Positions 8,585 to 18,305 of a stretch of 64,000 nucleotides of DNA are shown here, in pieces. Where the stretch lies: assembly GCF_900112595.1 (NCBI RefSeq), contig NZ_FOMI01000001.1, forward strand, positions 186,001 to 250,000. Reading direction: 5' to 3'. Positions within the stretch are counted from its first letter, which is position 1. Every line of letters begins with the position of its first letter. Origin of the DNA: Algibacter pectinivorans (GTDB lineage: Bacteria; Bacteroidota; Bacteroidia; Flavobacteriales; Flavobacteriaceae). The notes beneath the pieces were generated by a model. The model saw only the letters and a list, made by a program, of their open reading frames with translations. It was not told where the DNA came from and searched no databases. The position numbers and the translations under genes are program-made.

Positions 8585-9608
8585 TATTCATTTTTATTAC
8601 TTTGGTTGGTGCATTTATCATGCCTTCTAAGGCCGGAACCATTTTATTTATAAAATTTGTCATGTGATTAAAATCCATTTTATCAGCTTCATCATCTACA
8701 TGATGGTAGTATTCAAAATTAGTAAAATCGAAGGTAGAAATAGCGTGTGCAGGTACTTTAAAAGCGTTATAAAACGGGTAGTTATCCGAGCGTTGAAATA
8801 AATTAAATTCTTTAGCTTTTGGAAAGAACCCTATCAATTCAGACCCGCCATAAACATTAAGTTGTTCTGCTAAATTAGATTTTTCGTACCCAGACATATA
8901 TGCCATAATTTCGGTTGTTGCTCTTGGTACGCCTATCATTTCGAAATTAATCATGGTATATAGGTCCATTTGCTTTTCTTTTAAACGTTCTGCTAAATGC
9001 TCTGACCCTTTAAGCCCCATTTCTTCGGCGGCATACAACGTGAATAAAACACTACGTTTATTACTTTTGGTTTTTGCAAAGTATTTTGCCCATTCTAAAA
9101 CGGCAACTGTTCCGGAGGCATCATCGTTAGCGCCATTGGCAATAACATCGCCATTTACCGCTTTTGCTGTTCCAATATGATCGTAATGCGCACCAAGAAT
9201 TACAAACTCATTTTTAAGTTTTGGGTCGTTACCTTCTAAATACCCAACTACGTTATATCCTATTATTGTTTCAATATTAAAACTATCGCGATAGGTTTCA
9301 AAATAAGGTTTAATATGATTTGCTTTGAAATGATTTTCAATAAAAACAGCTGCTTTTTCAATGCCTTTAGAGCCTGTATTTCTTCCTTCTAATTCATCTG
9401 AAGCTAAATACTCTAGACTCGACTTTATAGCTTCTAAAGAAATAGCCTTAGAAACCGCACTACCAGAGTATAAAACGGATTTACTTATAGATTCCTCTGT
9501 AGTTTGAGCTACTGGTTTATTAGCATCAGGATTGGTTTCGATAATTTTTTTTTGTCCGCCGCAACTTAAAATAAGCACTAGTACTAAAAGACTAACTATT
9601 TTTTTCAT
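8577..9608 (-). CDS. M28-family zinc peptidase lipoprotein
   Basis: A 343-aa exported M28 aminopeptidase-type enzyme. The N-terminus has a lipoprotein signal ending in LILSCGG, so the mature protein would be lipid-anchored. Zinc ligands of the co-catalytic site are visible in LGAHYDHIG, ANDDASGT and AAEEMGLKGSEH, with a late His in YYHHVDDEAD. A region rich in Thr/Ser links the lipobox to the catalytic domain, which starts near residue 60. It likely digests peptides in the periplasm or at the cell surface. It is first in a run with the overlapping SDR and HAD genes. Confidence 0.9.
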   Translation of the reverse strand: MKKIVSLLVLVLILSCGGQKKIIETNPDANKPVAQTTEESISKSVLYSGSAVSKAISLEAIKSSLEYLASDELEGRNTGSKGIEKAAVFIENHFKANHIKPYFETYRDSFNIETIIGYNVVGYLEGNDPKLKNEFVILGAHYDHIGTAKAVNGDVIANGANDDASGTVAVLEWAKYFAKTKSNKRSVLFTLYAAEEMGLKGSEHLAERLKEKQMDLYTMINFEMIGVPRATTEIMAYMSGYEKSNLAEQLNVYGGSELIGFFPKAKEFNLFQRSDNYPFYNAFKVPAHAISTFDFTNFEYYHHVDDEADKMDFNHMTNFINKMVPALEGMINAPTKVIKMNNE

Positions 9609-9633
9609 GGTGTGTTTATTAAAATTTAAAGAT

Positions 9634-9673
9634 AAAAAAAACCTGTATCAAACTAATGATACAGGTTTTTTTT
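9634..9673 (-). terminator. Rho-independent terminator of the pdhA-pdhC transcript
   Basis: Inverted repeat ACCTGTATCA / TGATACAGGT flanked by A and T tracts (AAAAAAA on the left, TTTTTTTT on the right), so it can stop transcription on either strand. It lies 25-60 bases past the E2 stop codon and just ahead of the M28 gene start, separating the two minus-strand units. Confidence 0.85.
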
Positions 9674-9697
9674 ATCTTTAAATTAAAAACTTAATAT

Positions 9698-11341
9698 CTA
9701 TGCTATCATAGTTACAGGGTTTTCAATATACGTTTTTAATGTTTGTAAAAATTGTGCTCCCACAGCTCCATCTACTGTTCTGTGATCGCATGCCAATGTA
9801 AGCATCATAGTATTACCAACAACTATTTGACCATCTTTAACTACAGGCTTTTGCACAATAGCTCCTACCGATAAAATTGCAGAATTTGGTTGGTTAATAA
9901 TTGATGTGAAACTCTGAATACCAAACATTCCTAAGTTAGAAACCGTAAATGTACTTCCAGACATTTCATCTGGCTTAATTTTTTTGTTTCTAGCTTTACC
10001 GGCTAAATCTCTTACCGACGATCCAATTTGTGTTAAACTTAACGCATTGGTATGCTTAATTACTGGCACAACTAAACCATCATCTACAGCTACTGCTACA
10101 CCTACGTGAATGTGGCTGTGTATTTTAGTTACATTATCACTCCAAGTTGTATTAACTTGAGGGTGTTTTAATAAAGCCATAGCACAAGCTTTAACCACCA
10201 TATCATTAAATGACACTTTTGTATCTGGAATGGCATTTATTATTTTACGAGAAGCCATAGCATTATCCATATCGACTTCGATATTTAGATAGAAATGCGG
10301 TGCCGTAAACTTAGAGGTTCCTAAAGCTTTTGCAATAGCTTTACGCATTGAAGAATTTTTAACTTCTTCTGTGCTCTCTTCTCCTGCTACAGCAAAATTT
10401 GTAACAGCAGCAGAACCAGCTGGTGCTGCGGCAGCAGGTTCGTAATTTTCGATATCGCGTTTAACGATACGTCCATTTTCTCCTGAGCCTTGAACTTTAG
10501 TTAAGTTGATTCCTTTATCTTCTGCTAATTTCTTAGCTAAAGGAGACACAAACACACGTCCATTTTCTGTAACCGGTGTTGGTGCCGGAGCACTTGCTTT
10601 TTTAGGAGCCGATGCTGCAGCAGGCGCTGCTTTTGGAGCTTCCTTTTTAGCTTCGGCTTTTGGAGCTTCTTTTGCAGGAGCTGCCGATGCTGAAAAACTA
10701 GAAGCCACTCCAGAAACATCTGTTCCAGCAGGACCTATAATTGCTAATAAAGCATCTACTTTTGCAGATTCTCCTTCTTGTAATCCTATTTCTAATAACG
10801 TACCAGATTGGAAAGATTCAAATTCCATGGTTGCTTTATCTGTTTCAATTTCGGCTAAAATATCGCCTTCTTCAACAGTGTCTCCCACTTTCTTTAACCA
10901 TGTTGCCACAGTTCCTTCTTCCATAGTATCACTTAAACGTGGCATAGTTACAACTATAACACCTTCAGGTAATGCGGCACTTGCAGCAGGAGCCACAGCT
11001 GTTTCGGCAGGAGCTTCTTGAGTAGATTCAGCTTCTGCTGTTTCTTCTTTTGCTTCCGTGGAAGCGTTACCACCACCATTTAAAAGGCCAGATATATCTT
11101 CACCTTCGTTACCAATTATAGCTAAAAGCTCATCTACCTTTGTAGTTTCACCCTCTTGAACACCAATATGAAGTAGTGTACCTTCGTTAAAAGATTCGAA
11201 TTCCATGGTCGCTTTATCGGTTTCGATTTCAGCTAAAATATCTCCTTCTTCTATCTTATCTCCTACTTTTTTTAACCATGTAGCCACGGTACCTTCTTCC
11301 ATGGTATCGCTTAAACGGGGCATATTAACAACTATTGCCAT
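9698..11341 (-). CDS. pdhC: Pyruvate dehydrogenase E2, dihydrolipoamide acetyltransferase
   Basis: A 547-aa E2 subunit of pyruvate dehydrogenase, which passes the acetyl group from lipoyl-lysine to CoA. Two N-terminal lipoyl domains carry the ETDKATME motif with the lipoyl Lys at K43 and K169; the two domains are near copies of each other. Ala/Pro/Glu/Lys-rich linkers separate them and lead to the peripheral subunit-binding domain (about residues 262-300, VSPLAKKLAEDKG) and the catalytic domain, whose DHRTVDGAVGA motif near residue 518 holds the active-site His. It follows E1-alpha after 3 bases and ends at a strong terminator. E1-beta and E3 are not in the window. Confidence 0.95.
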   Translation of the reverse strand: MAIVVNMPRLSDTMEEGTVATWLKKVGDKIEEGDILAEIETDKATMEFESFNEGTLLHIGVQEGETTKVDELLAIIGNEGEDISGLLNGGGNASTEAKEETAEAESTQEAPAETAVAPAASAALPEGVIVVTMPRLSDTMEEGTVATWLKKVGDTVEEGDILAEIETDKATMEFESFQSGTLLEIGLQEGESAKVDALLAIIGPAGTDVSGVASSFSASAAPAKEAPKAEAKKEAPKAAPAAASAPKKASAPAPTPVTENGRVFVSPLAKKLAEDKGINLTKVQGSGENGRIVKRDIENYEPAAAAPAGSAAVTNFAVAGEESTEEVKNSSMRKAIAKALGTSKFTAPHFYLNIEVDMDNAMASRKIINAIPDTKVSFNDMVVKACAMALLKHPQVNTTWSDNVTKIHSHIHVGVAVAVDDGLVVPVIKHTNALSLTQIGSSVRDLAGKARNKKIKPDEMSGSTFTVSNLGMFGIQSFTSIINQPNSAILSVGAIVQKPVVKDGQIVVGNTMMLTLACDHRTVDGAVGAQFLQTLKTYIENPVTMIA

Positions 11342-11344
11342 ATC

Positions 11345-12343
11345 TTATATTTTGTGTTGAATAAATGGATAATCCTCTTGCTCGTAAACCATATCGTATA
11401 GTTGTTGCTTTTCTGGGAAAGGCGATTCTTCAGCGAATTTCTCACATTCTGCAACACGTTCTTTTACGCGCTTATCAATTACTTTAATATCGTCTTCTGT
11501 AGCATATTTCTTTTCAAGAATAACATCCTTAACTTGCGTAATTGGATCTATTTTCTTGTACTCTTCAACCTCATCTTTGGTTCTATAATGCTGTGCATCG
11601 GACATAGAGTGTCCTCTATAACGGTATGTTTTTAACTCTAAAAATGTTGGTCCGCCACCTTTACGTGCTCTTGTTATAGCCTCATCGAAAGCTTCGGCAA
11701 CTTTAATTGGGTTCATTCCATCAACAGGTCCACAAGGCATATCGTAGCCTAAACCTAATTTCCATATTTCGGTATGGTTTGCTGTTCTTTCTACCGAAGT
11801 TCCCATAGCGTATCCATTGTTTTCACAAACAAATACTACAGGTAAATTCCATAACATAGCTAAGTTAAACGTTTCGTGAAGTGACCCTTGACGCGCAGCG
11901 CCATCACCAAAACAACAAATGGTTACACCGTCTACACCATGATATTTGTCTCCAAAAGCAATACCAGCACCCAAAGGAATTTGGCCTCCAACAATACCAT
12001 GCCCACCATAAAATCTAAATTCTTTTGAGAAAATATGCATAGAACCACCCATACCTTTGGATGTTCCAGTTACTTTTCCAAATAACTCTGCCATAACACG
12101 TTTAGGATCAACTCCCATACCTATTGGTTGTACGTGGTTACGATAAGCGGTAATCATTTTATCTTTTGTCAAGTCCATAGCATGTAAAGCACCAGCTAAA
12201 ACAGCTTCTTGACCATTATACAAATGAAGAAATCCTCTTACTTTTTGTTGAATGTATACTGCGGCAAGTTTATCTTCAAACTTTCTCCAGAATAACATCT
12301 CTTCGTACCATTTTAGGTAAACCTCTTTTGTGATTTTTTTCAT
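11345..12343 (-). CDS. pdhA: Pyruvate dehydrogenase E1 component, alpha subunit
   Basis: A 332-aa E1-alpha subunit of the alpha2beta2-type pyruvate dehydrogenase, carrying out TPP-dependent decarboxylation of pyruvate. The ATG at 12343 (MKKITKEVYLKWY) gives the family start; the longer frame would add 31 hydrophobic residues read from the promoter region. The TPP motif runs from GDGAARQG to CENN, and the regulated-type loop RYRGHSMSDAQHYRTK is conserved. A consensus promoter ends about 40 bases upstream. E2 follows immediately; the E1-beta partner must be encoded elsewhere, as is usual in Bacteroidota where pdhB is unlinked. Confidence 0.95.
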   Translation of the reverse strand: MKKITKEVYLKWYEEMLFWRKFEDKLAAVYIQQKVRGFLHLYNGQEAVLAGALHAMDLTKDKMITAYRNHVQPIGMGVDPKRVMAELFGKVTGTSKGMGGSMHIFSKEFRFYGGHGIVGGQIPLGAGIAFGDKYHGVDGVTICCFGDGAARQGSLHETFNLAMLWNLPVVFVCENNGYAMGTSVERTANHTEIWKLGLGYDMPCGPVDGMNPIKVAEAFDEAITRARKGGGPTFLELKTYRYRGHSMSDAQHYRTKDEVEEYKKIDPITQVKDVILEKKYATEDDIKVIDKRVKERVAECEKFAEESPFPEKQQLYDMVYEQEDYPFIQHKI

Positions 12344-12383
12344 TGAATACTTTTTGAGTACTATTATTATAATTAGCGGAACA

Positions 12384-12412
12384 CAAAAGTAACACTTTGT
12401 GCTGTATTGCAA
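12384..12412 (-). promoter_or_regulatory. Bacteroidota-type promoter of pdhA
   Basis: On the minus strand TTG (12412-12410) is followed after 18 bases by TACTTTTG (12391-12384). This matches the TTG-N17-23-TAnnTTTG pattern recognised by the primary sigma factor of Bacteroidota. The predicted start site lies about 35 bases before the pdhA ATG, leaving a short leader and supporting the internal start chosen for pdhA. Confidence 0.75.
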
Positions 12413-12528
12413 AAACACAATATGACTAAAATACAAAAAAAATGAAAAAATGGGATTGTAAGCTAATTTAGTTTCACTAATTATTATAATTTATGGATAA
12501 AAACTAAAATATCTTAAATTAAAAACAG

Positions 12529-13011
12529 TTATAACACTGATTTATCAAACATTAAAGGCAGTAAATTTGCTAGCGAGTTTGATTTAGCTATAGCACCGGT
12601 TTCGCCCATAAAATAGATTTCTATTGGCATATCTTGTTTTATTTCGTATTCGGCTATAGCTTGCCTACATGCGCCACAAGGCGGAATGGGCTTTGTAGTT
12701 TTGTTAAGTTTAGATCCGGCAGTAATTGCCATGCGAACTATTTTAGCTTCTGGAAACTGTGACCCTGCATAATATATTGCTGTACGCTCTGCACATAAGC
12801 CCGAGGGATAAGATGCATTTTCTTGATTACTTCCTAATACAATCTCGTTATTATCTAAAAGTATAGCCGCACCTACATTAAAGTTGGAATATGGTGCATA
12901 GGCTTTTTCTCTTGCTTGAACAGCCTTCTCCATTAGTGCCACTGCCTCTTGAGGAAGCTCTTGCACGTTTTTAAAAACGAATAACGTAGACTCTATTTTT
13001 ATTTCCTTCAT
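12529..13011 (-). CDS. cdd: Cytidine deaminase
   Basis: A 160-aa cytidine deaminase of the homotetrameric type, converting (deoxy)cytidine to uridine for pyrimidine salvage. The catalytic Glu and first zinc Cys are in CAERTAI and the other two zinc Cys residues in PCGACRQ. AYAPYSNFNVGAA is the family substrate-binding segment. I take the ATG at 13011 (MKEIKIE); the extra 19 residues of a longer frame overlap the porV terminator and look non-coding. A short N-terminal extension of about 20 residues precedes the conserved domain, which is common in this phylum. Confidence 0.93.
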   Translation of the reverse strand: MKEIKIESTLFVFKNVQELPQEAVALMEKAVQAREKAYAPYSNFNVGAAILLDNNEIVLGSNQENASYPSGLCAERTAIYYAGSQFPEAKIVRMAITAGSKLNKTTKPIPPCGACRQAIAEYEIKQDMPIEIYFMGETGAIAKSNSLANLLPLMFDKSVL

Positions 13012-13045
13012 AATCAACTGTAATTTAAGACTTGCTTTTAGAAAC

Positions 13046-13077
13046 AAAAAACTATTGCCTTTAAGCAATAGTTTTTT
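13046..13077 (-). terminator. Rho-independent terminator after porV
   Basis: A 13-bp inverted repeat, AAAAAACTATTGC at 13046-13058 and its complement at 13065-13077, with a 6-base loop. The U-tract on each strand makes it work in both directions. It lies 26 bases past the porV stop codon and 35 bases before the cdd start. Confidence 0.85.
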
Positions 13078-13102
13078 AAATTTTATTTTGTTTTTAATGG
13101 TA

Positions 13103-14365
13103 CTAATACTCTACGTATTCTCCTGCGCCAAAGTTAAAGGTTAAAGAGAAACGCAAGGTGTTTTCTAGTGGACTTTGCACTTTTGATGCCGAGAATAAGT
13201 ATGATAAATCTATATTAACCACGTTTGCTTTAAATCCAGCACCTAAAGCCAAAAATTTTCTAGCTCCTTTTTCTTCACTTTCATTAAAATAACCTGTTCT
13301 AAACGCAAATGAATCTTGATATACATATTCTGCTCCTAAAGCCCAAGTAAACTCCTTTAACTCTTCGCTAAACCCGCCAGGTGCATCGCCAAAAGATTGA
13401 AATATTCCTGATAAAAAGTTAACATCGGGGTCTTTACCTCCTATAATTACATCTTCCCGAACTATAGACCCTAATTCGTCTGTATCGTCTTCATCTGTAC
13501 CATTTTCAGGATCATATATACCATTTCCATTATTATCGGTATAATTAAACTCATTTCCTAAAGCAGGAGGCGTTGGCACCAATAACTTAGCAACTTCTGC
13601 TGTTACAGATATTTTATTGTAATCGTCGAAAATAAAATCGAAACCTGCTCCTAAACGTAAATTAGTTGGCTGAAAATTTTCTTCGCCTCCTTCATCATAT
13701 TTAAACTTAGGGCCAATATTTTGAATCGCAAAACCTGCTCTCCAACGTCCATTAAAATCGGAATACGCTTCTTCTTCACTTTGGTAATACCCTGAAAGAT
13801 CGACACCAAATGTACTTGCAGGTGTAATATCTCCTCCAACGCCTTGAATTCTTAAATCTGAACGTAAATAACGCATAAGTACCGACATTGAAAACTGATC
13901 GGATAAACGTAAAGCATATGATGCATCCAATGAAAATTCATTTGGTTTTTGCTCTCTTGGTGTATCATCTGGCCCGTCAACAAACTCAATAGAACCTAAA
14001 GAGAAGTACCTTAAACTTGCTGCAAAAGCACTACGATCGTCTAAACGGTTAAAGTATGTAAAATTTCCTAAAAAGATATCGTTAACCAATTTACTTAAAT
14101 ATGGCGTATAACTAACACCTACACCAGATTTAGCTTCTGAAAATGCGTATTTTGATGCATTCCATTGTTGTGAAAAAGCATCAACAGAGGTTGCCACCCC
14201 CATATCTCCCATACCTGCAGCACGAGCATCTGATGCAATAAGTAAAAATGGAATTCCTGTAGTAATCACCCTTGAACTTTCGTCTGGTATAATAACTGTT
14301 GTATCTTGTGTATAGCCTTTAAAAACAAAAATAAAGGCTATTAATAGCAATAATCTATTTTTCAT
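13103..14365 (-). CDS. porV: Type IX secretion system outer-membrane protein PorV
   Basis: A 420-aa outer-membrane beta-barrel of the PorV/LptO family. PorV shuttles type IX cargo from the SprA translocon to the attachment complex and works with the PorU sortase encoded directly upstream. A signal peptide ends near GYTQD, the family hallmark SRVITTGIPFLLIASDARAAGMGDMG follows, with AASKYAF-like TonB-independent FadL-family features, and the C-terminus ends in aromatic beta strands (LRFSLTFNFG). An Asp-rich loop at about residues 275-300 may bind calcium. CAAATATA at 14385-14392 (TATATTTG on the minus strand) could give porV its own promoter, but no TTG lies at the right distance. Confidence 0.93.
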   Translation of the reverse strand: MKNRLLLLIAFIFVFKGYTQDTTVIIPDESSRVITTGIPFLLIASDARAAGMGDMGVATSVDAFSQQWNASKYAFSEAKSGVGVSYTPYLSKLVNDIFLGNFTYFNRLDDRSAFAASLRYFSLGSIEFVDGPDDTPREQKPNEFSLDASYALRLSDQFSMSVLMRYLRSDLRIQGVGGDITPASTFGVDLSGYYQSEEEAYSDFNGRWRAGFAIQNIGPKFKYDEGGEENFQPTNLRLGAGFDFIFDDYNKISVTAEVAKLLVPTPPALGNEFNYTDNNGNGIYDPENGTDEDDTDELGSIVREDVIIGGKDPDVNFLSGIFQSFGDAPGGFSEELKEFTWALGAEYVYQDSFAFRTGYFNESEEKGARKFLALGAGFKANVVNIDLSYLFSASKVQSPLENTLRFSLTFNFGAGEYVEY

Positions 14366-14399
14366 GAAATCTTATTTAGTTTAGCAAATATAATTTTTT

Positions 14400-17300
14400 T
14401 TATAATATGACTAGTTTTTCAATTTTTTCGACCGTTTTGTTCAATAAATTAGAATGTACTTTTAGTTTATAAATATAAACGCCTTTACCTATTTTATCAC
14501 CAAAATCGTCTCTTCCATCCCAAACTATATCTCGAGATAACGAACTTGTTGCGTTTATTCCTCCAGTTGTTTGACCGTTAAGGGTCCTAATAATTTTCCC
14601 GGAAACGGTGAATATCTGTATAGAAACGTCTAAAGGTTCCGAACTATTGTGATTGAACCAAAATTCTGTGTAATTTACAAACGGATTTGGGTAATTAAGA
14701 ACGTTATTAATTACCAAACCTTCGTCTTTATCAAACACGATAAACTGAATTTCGGATATTGAAGAGTTATTATAAACATCCCAAGCTTTTACAGTTAAGG
14801 TATGTAAACCTGGTTCTAAATCTTTAAACGGGAAACTTACGGTACCTTTGGTATAATCATCTACTTCGGTTTGATAATAATCGTTTAAAATTACAGGATT
14901 TGTTTCATCGCCATCTAAAACACCTACAATATCATGCCCAATACCACTGGCTGTATTAATTCCGTTAGCATCTTCTAATTTAGCTAGTAATGTAGGCGAC
15001 TCGTTTGTAATTCCGCCGGTAACAAAATTTTCGTCGTTCATGTATAGTGTTACTACAGGACCGGTATTATCTTCGGGCGCATCTTCGTTTAAACCACCTA
15101 TTCTTATTGTATTAACGCTTGCACCTGTTTTATCTTCGGTTAGGGCTTCATTTTTTACATAAAAACTCGCTTTACCAAAGCCTACAGGGATTCCAATATC
15201 TTTAGGTACCACAAAATCGAATTCAAACAACCCGTTAGTAACCGATGCTTGCCCCCTAAAAATAATTTCGCCTAGGGTTTTAAAATCCATTATTATAACT
15301 CCATTACTATCGGAAATGCCATCGTTACCTAAGGTTTTCCTGTTCACTTCTTTATCGTAAATAGTTGTGGACAAAGTACCATTATATGCGGTTAATAAAT
15401 TTCCTGCCACATCTGTTACCTCACCTGCTAATTTAACATAGCTTAAACCTTTAAGTGTATCGGTAGCTGTTGCAATAGGCACATCGTTAATTTTAGTAAG
15501 CCTGATATTTGGTTTCGGGAAAGCCAATTTCATTGCCGGATCTCCAATAAAAAACACTAAACTTTTTTGACCATTACTAGTAACAGCTGGATCATTTTTG
15601 GTTAACCTTAAAGCTTCGGCCATGGATGGATATTCATAGTCTTCGTAAATGTCCGTATCACTATAAGAATATAGGTATTGACCTAACTCTCTGTTAAATC
15701 TAATTCCAAAATTAACAAAAACTTGACGCGTGGTAGTTATTAAACCAATAGCTCCGGTTTCCTTATTCCAAAAGGTAAATTCCCCTGCGGTTTCCCTAAA
15801 CGGATTATCAAAACGTGTAAATTCACAAGTTACTGTTACAAAACAATTTAATTTAAACACATTGCGTAGATCTGTTATGTCGTTTTTTAAAAAAAATCGT
15901 TCTTCTGCCAAACCATCTTCGCCTCCATGACCAAAATAGTTTACCACCAAGGCACCATTATCCATAGCACTAACTATTTCTGAAGTAACCACAGGATACC
16001 TGTCTCCTCCTGCCGACGATTCTTGATTATAAGCATCGGCGTGAATTTTAACAACATTAACAAAAGGCTTTTCTTCTGCTACTAAGTCTCCTATTTCATC
16101 TGTAGTAGCCTGTAAAGTTCCTTTTAAATCTGAATCATTATCGTCTGATATTACTACAAAATTATTTCTCCAGCTCCCAAAAGTTTGTTTGGAGTAATAG
16201 GATTCAATTTTATTAACCAATTCTAATGCGCGTTGTGGTGTATCTGCTAAAATTCTACCAACAGCAATATCTAACTTATCGTTAGCACTCATGTTACCTT
16301 CATTATCATCCATCATACCATAAAAATCATCAGACACAAAAGAAGTTGCTAAGCTAAAACTATTGTATGAATACCACGACGGAACAATATTGGTGTTACC
16401 CGAAACCCTATCTTTATAATCGTATGAACCATCTCCAAACAAACACAAATACTTAATTCTGTTTTCTGGCGTACTAGCATTGTCATAAACATACTTTACC
16501 ATATTTCTTATCGCACCAATATCTTGATTTCCCGAACTAAACTCATTATAAATCTCCTCTAGTTTGAGCACTTTAACATTTAACCCATATTGTTCTCTAT
16601 TTATTTGCGCTAAACGTTCAGCCTGAACAAACATATTACTAGGTGCTATAATGATATAATCCACATCTTGAAACACTCCTTGACTATTTTCAAAAATAGT
16701 ACCTTTAATATTCTGATTTACTATTGTGGTTTTTGAGTCTATTTTGGGGTCTAAATAATTAGAAGCAACGGCTACGTATGATTTTAGACTCCCTAATATT
16801 GAAGTAAAGCTAAATGTAGTGTTCTTATTACTGTTAGCAACGCTTGACACATTGTAAATATCTGTAACATCCCACACTTGTAGTAAATTTGATGCATTTG
16901 TTATATTGTACTGCCCTATGCCTGACAATGTAGAAACTAAATTATTTTTAAATAAAAATTGACTACCATCAAAATTTAAGGCGCGCTTAGCTTCTACAGA
17001 AATATAATCTAAATAACCTACTACGCTAGGATTCCCCAAATTATTAAAATCTAAACTTACTTTTATGGAAGGCGAATCTACATTTATACGACCAGAATAA
17101 TTATCTCCATTTGCTAATGAAGGCGATCTTACTCCTGAAATATCAAGGCTTGACACCTCATTATCATTTACACTTACTTTCATTTGGGCAGGACTCATTG
17201 AAGCCGTTGCCACAACCACCTCTAAATTAACCGGTTCTGAAGTTATCAGACCTTTAAAATCAAATACAAATTCCTTACTATTTTCAATATCAAATTTATC

Positions 17301-18281
17301 ACCAAACCAACGGCGGCCTAAGGAAATAAGGTTATAATCGTCAACCTCATGATATTGATAATCATCATAAGTGTCGATAACCATGTCAACACTACCAACA
17401 GGTTCATTAAAAGGTTGAATACGCTTACCAATACCCGAACTTACATTAATATAATAATACGTTTTATCGGTATAGCAATTAATATGGCTTTTCTCGCTAA
17501 AATACTCATAGCCTGCCGGCCCTTGCCCGTAAAATAAAATATAATCATTGTCATTTAGAACACCATCATCTTCTCCAATAAATTGTATAGCATTCTCAGG
17601 AACATCAAAAGGGTAATCTACCGAGTTTTGATAAGGAATCATTTTACCACCATGTCCAAACACTTTGATAGTTCTGGGGTCAACAGTATTAACATTAACC
17701 CCCAAGGATTTCAAAAAGCCTTTAGTTAACTTAAATACCCCCGTGGTATCAATATAAAATCGATACCATTCACCAGAGCTTAAAACGGAATTAGAAACAG
17801 CTTTTGTTGCTTTATACTTCCTTGATAACTTTTTATTTAAATTATTTCCCTCCTTATAACTTAATTGAAAGGAAATAATTTTTTTATACATTCCATTACC
17901 ATCCCTTATAATTGGTGAACACTCAAATGCAATATATTTATCGTTTCTAGCTGTAGAATTTTTTAAAGTAAAATTTAATTCTGAAGGAATTTTAGAACTA
18001 TCTAAATCTATTAATTCTGTTTTAGATACTGTTTCATAAACAATATTGCTAATACTAGCGGAAGCTTCATTAATTTCGACGTTGGTTTTCCACTGGTGAT
18101 TAAATAACAGACCTTTATCAAAATCATAATTAAAGTATTCCTTATTAAACGCAGGCACTTCAATAGTAAAATCGGCTACGGATAAAACTTGAGAGCCTTC
18201 CCAAGTAATACTATATTTTTTTTGTTGTGCAAATGTTACTGCTGAAAAAACAAATAGCAAAAATAAAATAGACTTTTTCAT
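14400..18281 (-). CDS. porU: Type IX secretion system sortase PorU
   Basis: A 1293-aa gingipain-like (C25) cysteine peptidase acting as the type IX sortase, which cleaves the C-terminal signal of cargo proteins and attaches them at the cell surface. Read from MKKSILFLLF (ATG at 18281) it has a Sec signal peptide ending at FAQ. The catalytic dyad candidates are H785 in NYFGHGGEDG and C819 in VTVTCEFTRFD. The last 85 residues resemble a type IX sorting domain (NYPNPF motif, KGVYIYKLKV). porV follows after 34 bases and gldJ is divergent, an arrangement widely conserved in Flavobacteriia. Needed for secretion of adhesins used in gliding. Confidence 0.95.
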   Translation of the reverse strand: MKKSILFLLFVFSAVTFAQQKKYSITWEGSQVLSVADFTIEVPAFNKEYFNYDFDKGLLFNHQWKTNVEINEASASISNIVYETVSKTELIDLDSSKIPSELNFTLKNSTARNDKYIAFECSPIIRDGNGMYKKIISFQLSYKEGNNLNKKLSRKYKATKAVSNSVLSSGEWYRFYIDTTGVFKLTKGFLKSLGVNVNTVDPRTIKVFGHGGKMIPYQNSVDYPFDVPENAIQFIGEDDGVLNDNDYILFYGQGPAGYEYFSEKSHINCYTDKTYYYINVSSGIGKRIQPFNEPVGSVDMVIDTYDDYQYHEVDDYNLISLGRRWFGDKFDIENSKEFVFDFKGLITSEPVNLEVVVATASMSPAQMKVSVNDNEVSSLDISGVRSPSLANGDNYSGRINVDSPSIKVSLDFNNLGNPSVVGYLDYISVEAKRALNFDGSQFLFKNNLVSTLSGIGQYNITNASNLLQVWDVTDIYNVSSVANSNKNTTFSFTSILGSLKSYVAVASNYLDPKIDSKTTIVNQNIKGTIFENSQGVFQDVDYIIIAPSNMFVQAERLAQINREQYGLNVKVLKLEEIYNEFSSGNQDIGAIRNMVKYVYDNASTPENRIKYLCLFGDGSYDYKDRVSGNTNIVPSWYSYNSFSLATSFVSDDFYGMMDDNEGNMSANDKLDIAVGRILADTPQRALELVNKIESYYSKQTFGSWRNNFVVISDDNDSDLKGTLQATTDEIGDLVAEEKPFVNVVKIHADAYNQESSAGGDRYPVVTSEIVSAMDNGALVVNYFGHGGEDGLAEERFFLKNDITDLRNVFKLNCFVTVTCEFTRFDNPFRETAGEFTFWNKETGAIGLITTTRQVFVNFGIRFNRELGQYLYSYSDTDIYEDYEYPSMAEALRLTKNDPAVTSNGQKSLVFFIGDPAMKLAFPKPNIRLTKINDVPIATATDTLKGLSYVKLAGEVTDVAGNLLTAYNGTLSTTIYDKEVNRKTLGNDGISDSNGVIIMDFKTLGEIIFRGQASVTNGLFEFDFVVPKDIGIPVGFGKASFYVKNEALTEDKTGASVNTIRIGGLNEDAPEDNTGPVVTLYMNDENFVTGGITNESPTLLAKLEDANGINTASGIGHDIVGVLDGDETNPVILNDYYQTEVDDYTKGTVSFPFKDLEPGLHTLTVKAWDVYNNSSISEIQFIVFDKDEGLVINNVLNYPNPFVNYTEFWFNHNSSEPLDVSIQIFTVSGKIIRTLNGQTTGGINATSSLSRDIVWDGRDDFGDKIGKGVYIYKLKVHSNLLNKTVEKIEKLVIL

Positions 18282-18305
18282 TGTTAGAATAACGTAGTTA
18301 GGCAT

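Noticed and set aside
10506-11021. 171-aa frame antisense to the E2 linker region
   Set aside because: The Ala-rich sequence mirrors the Ala/Pro linkers of E2 and is a by-product of the repetitive codons.
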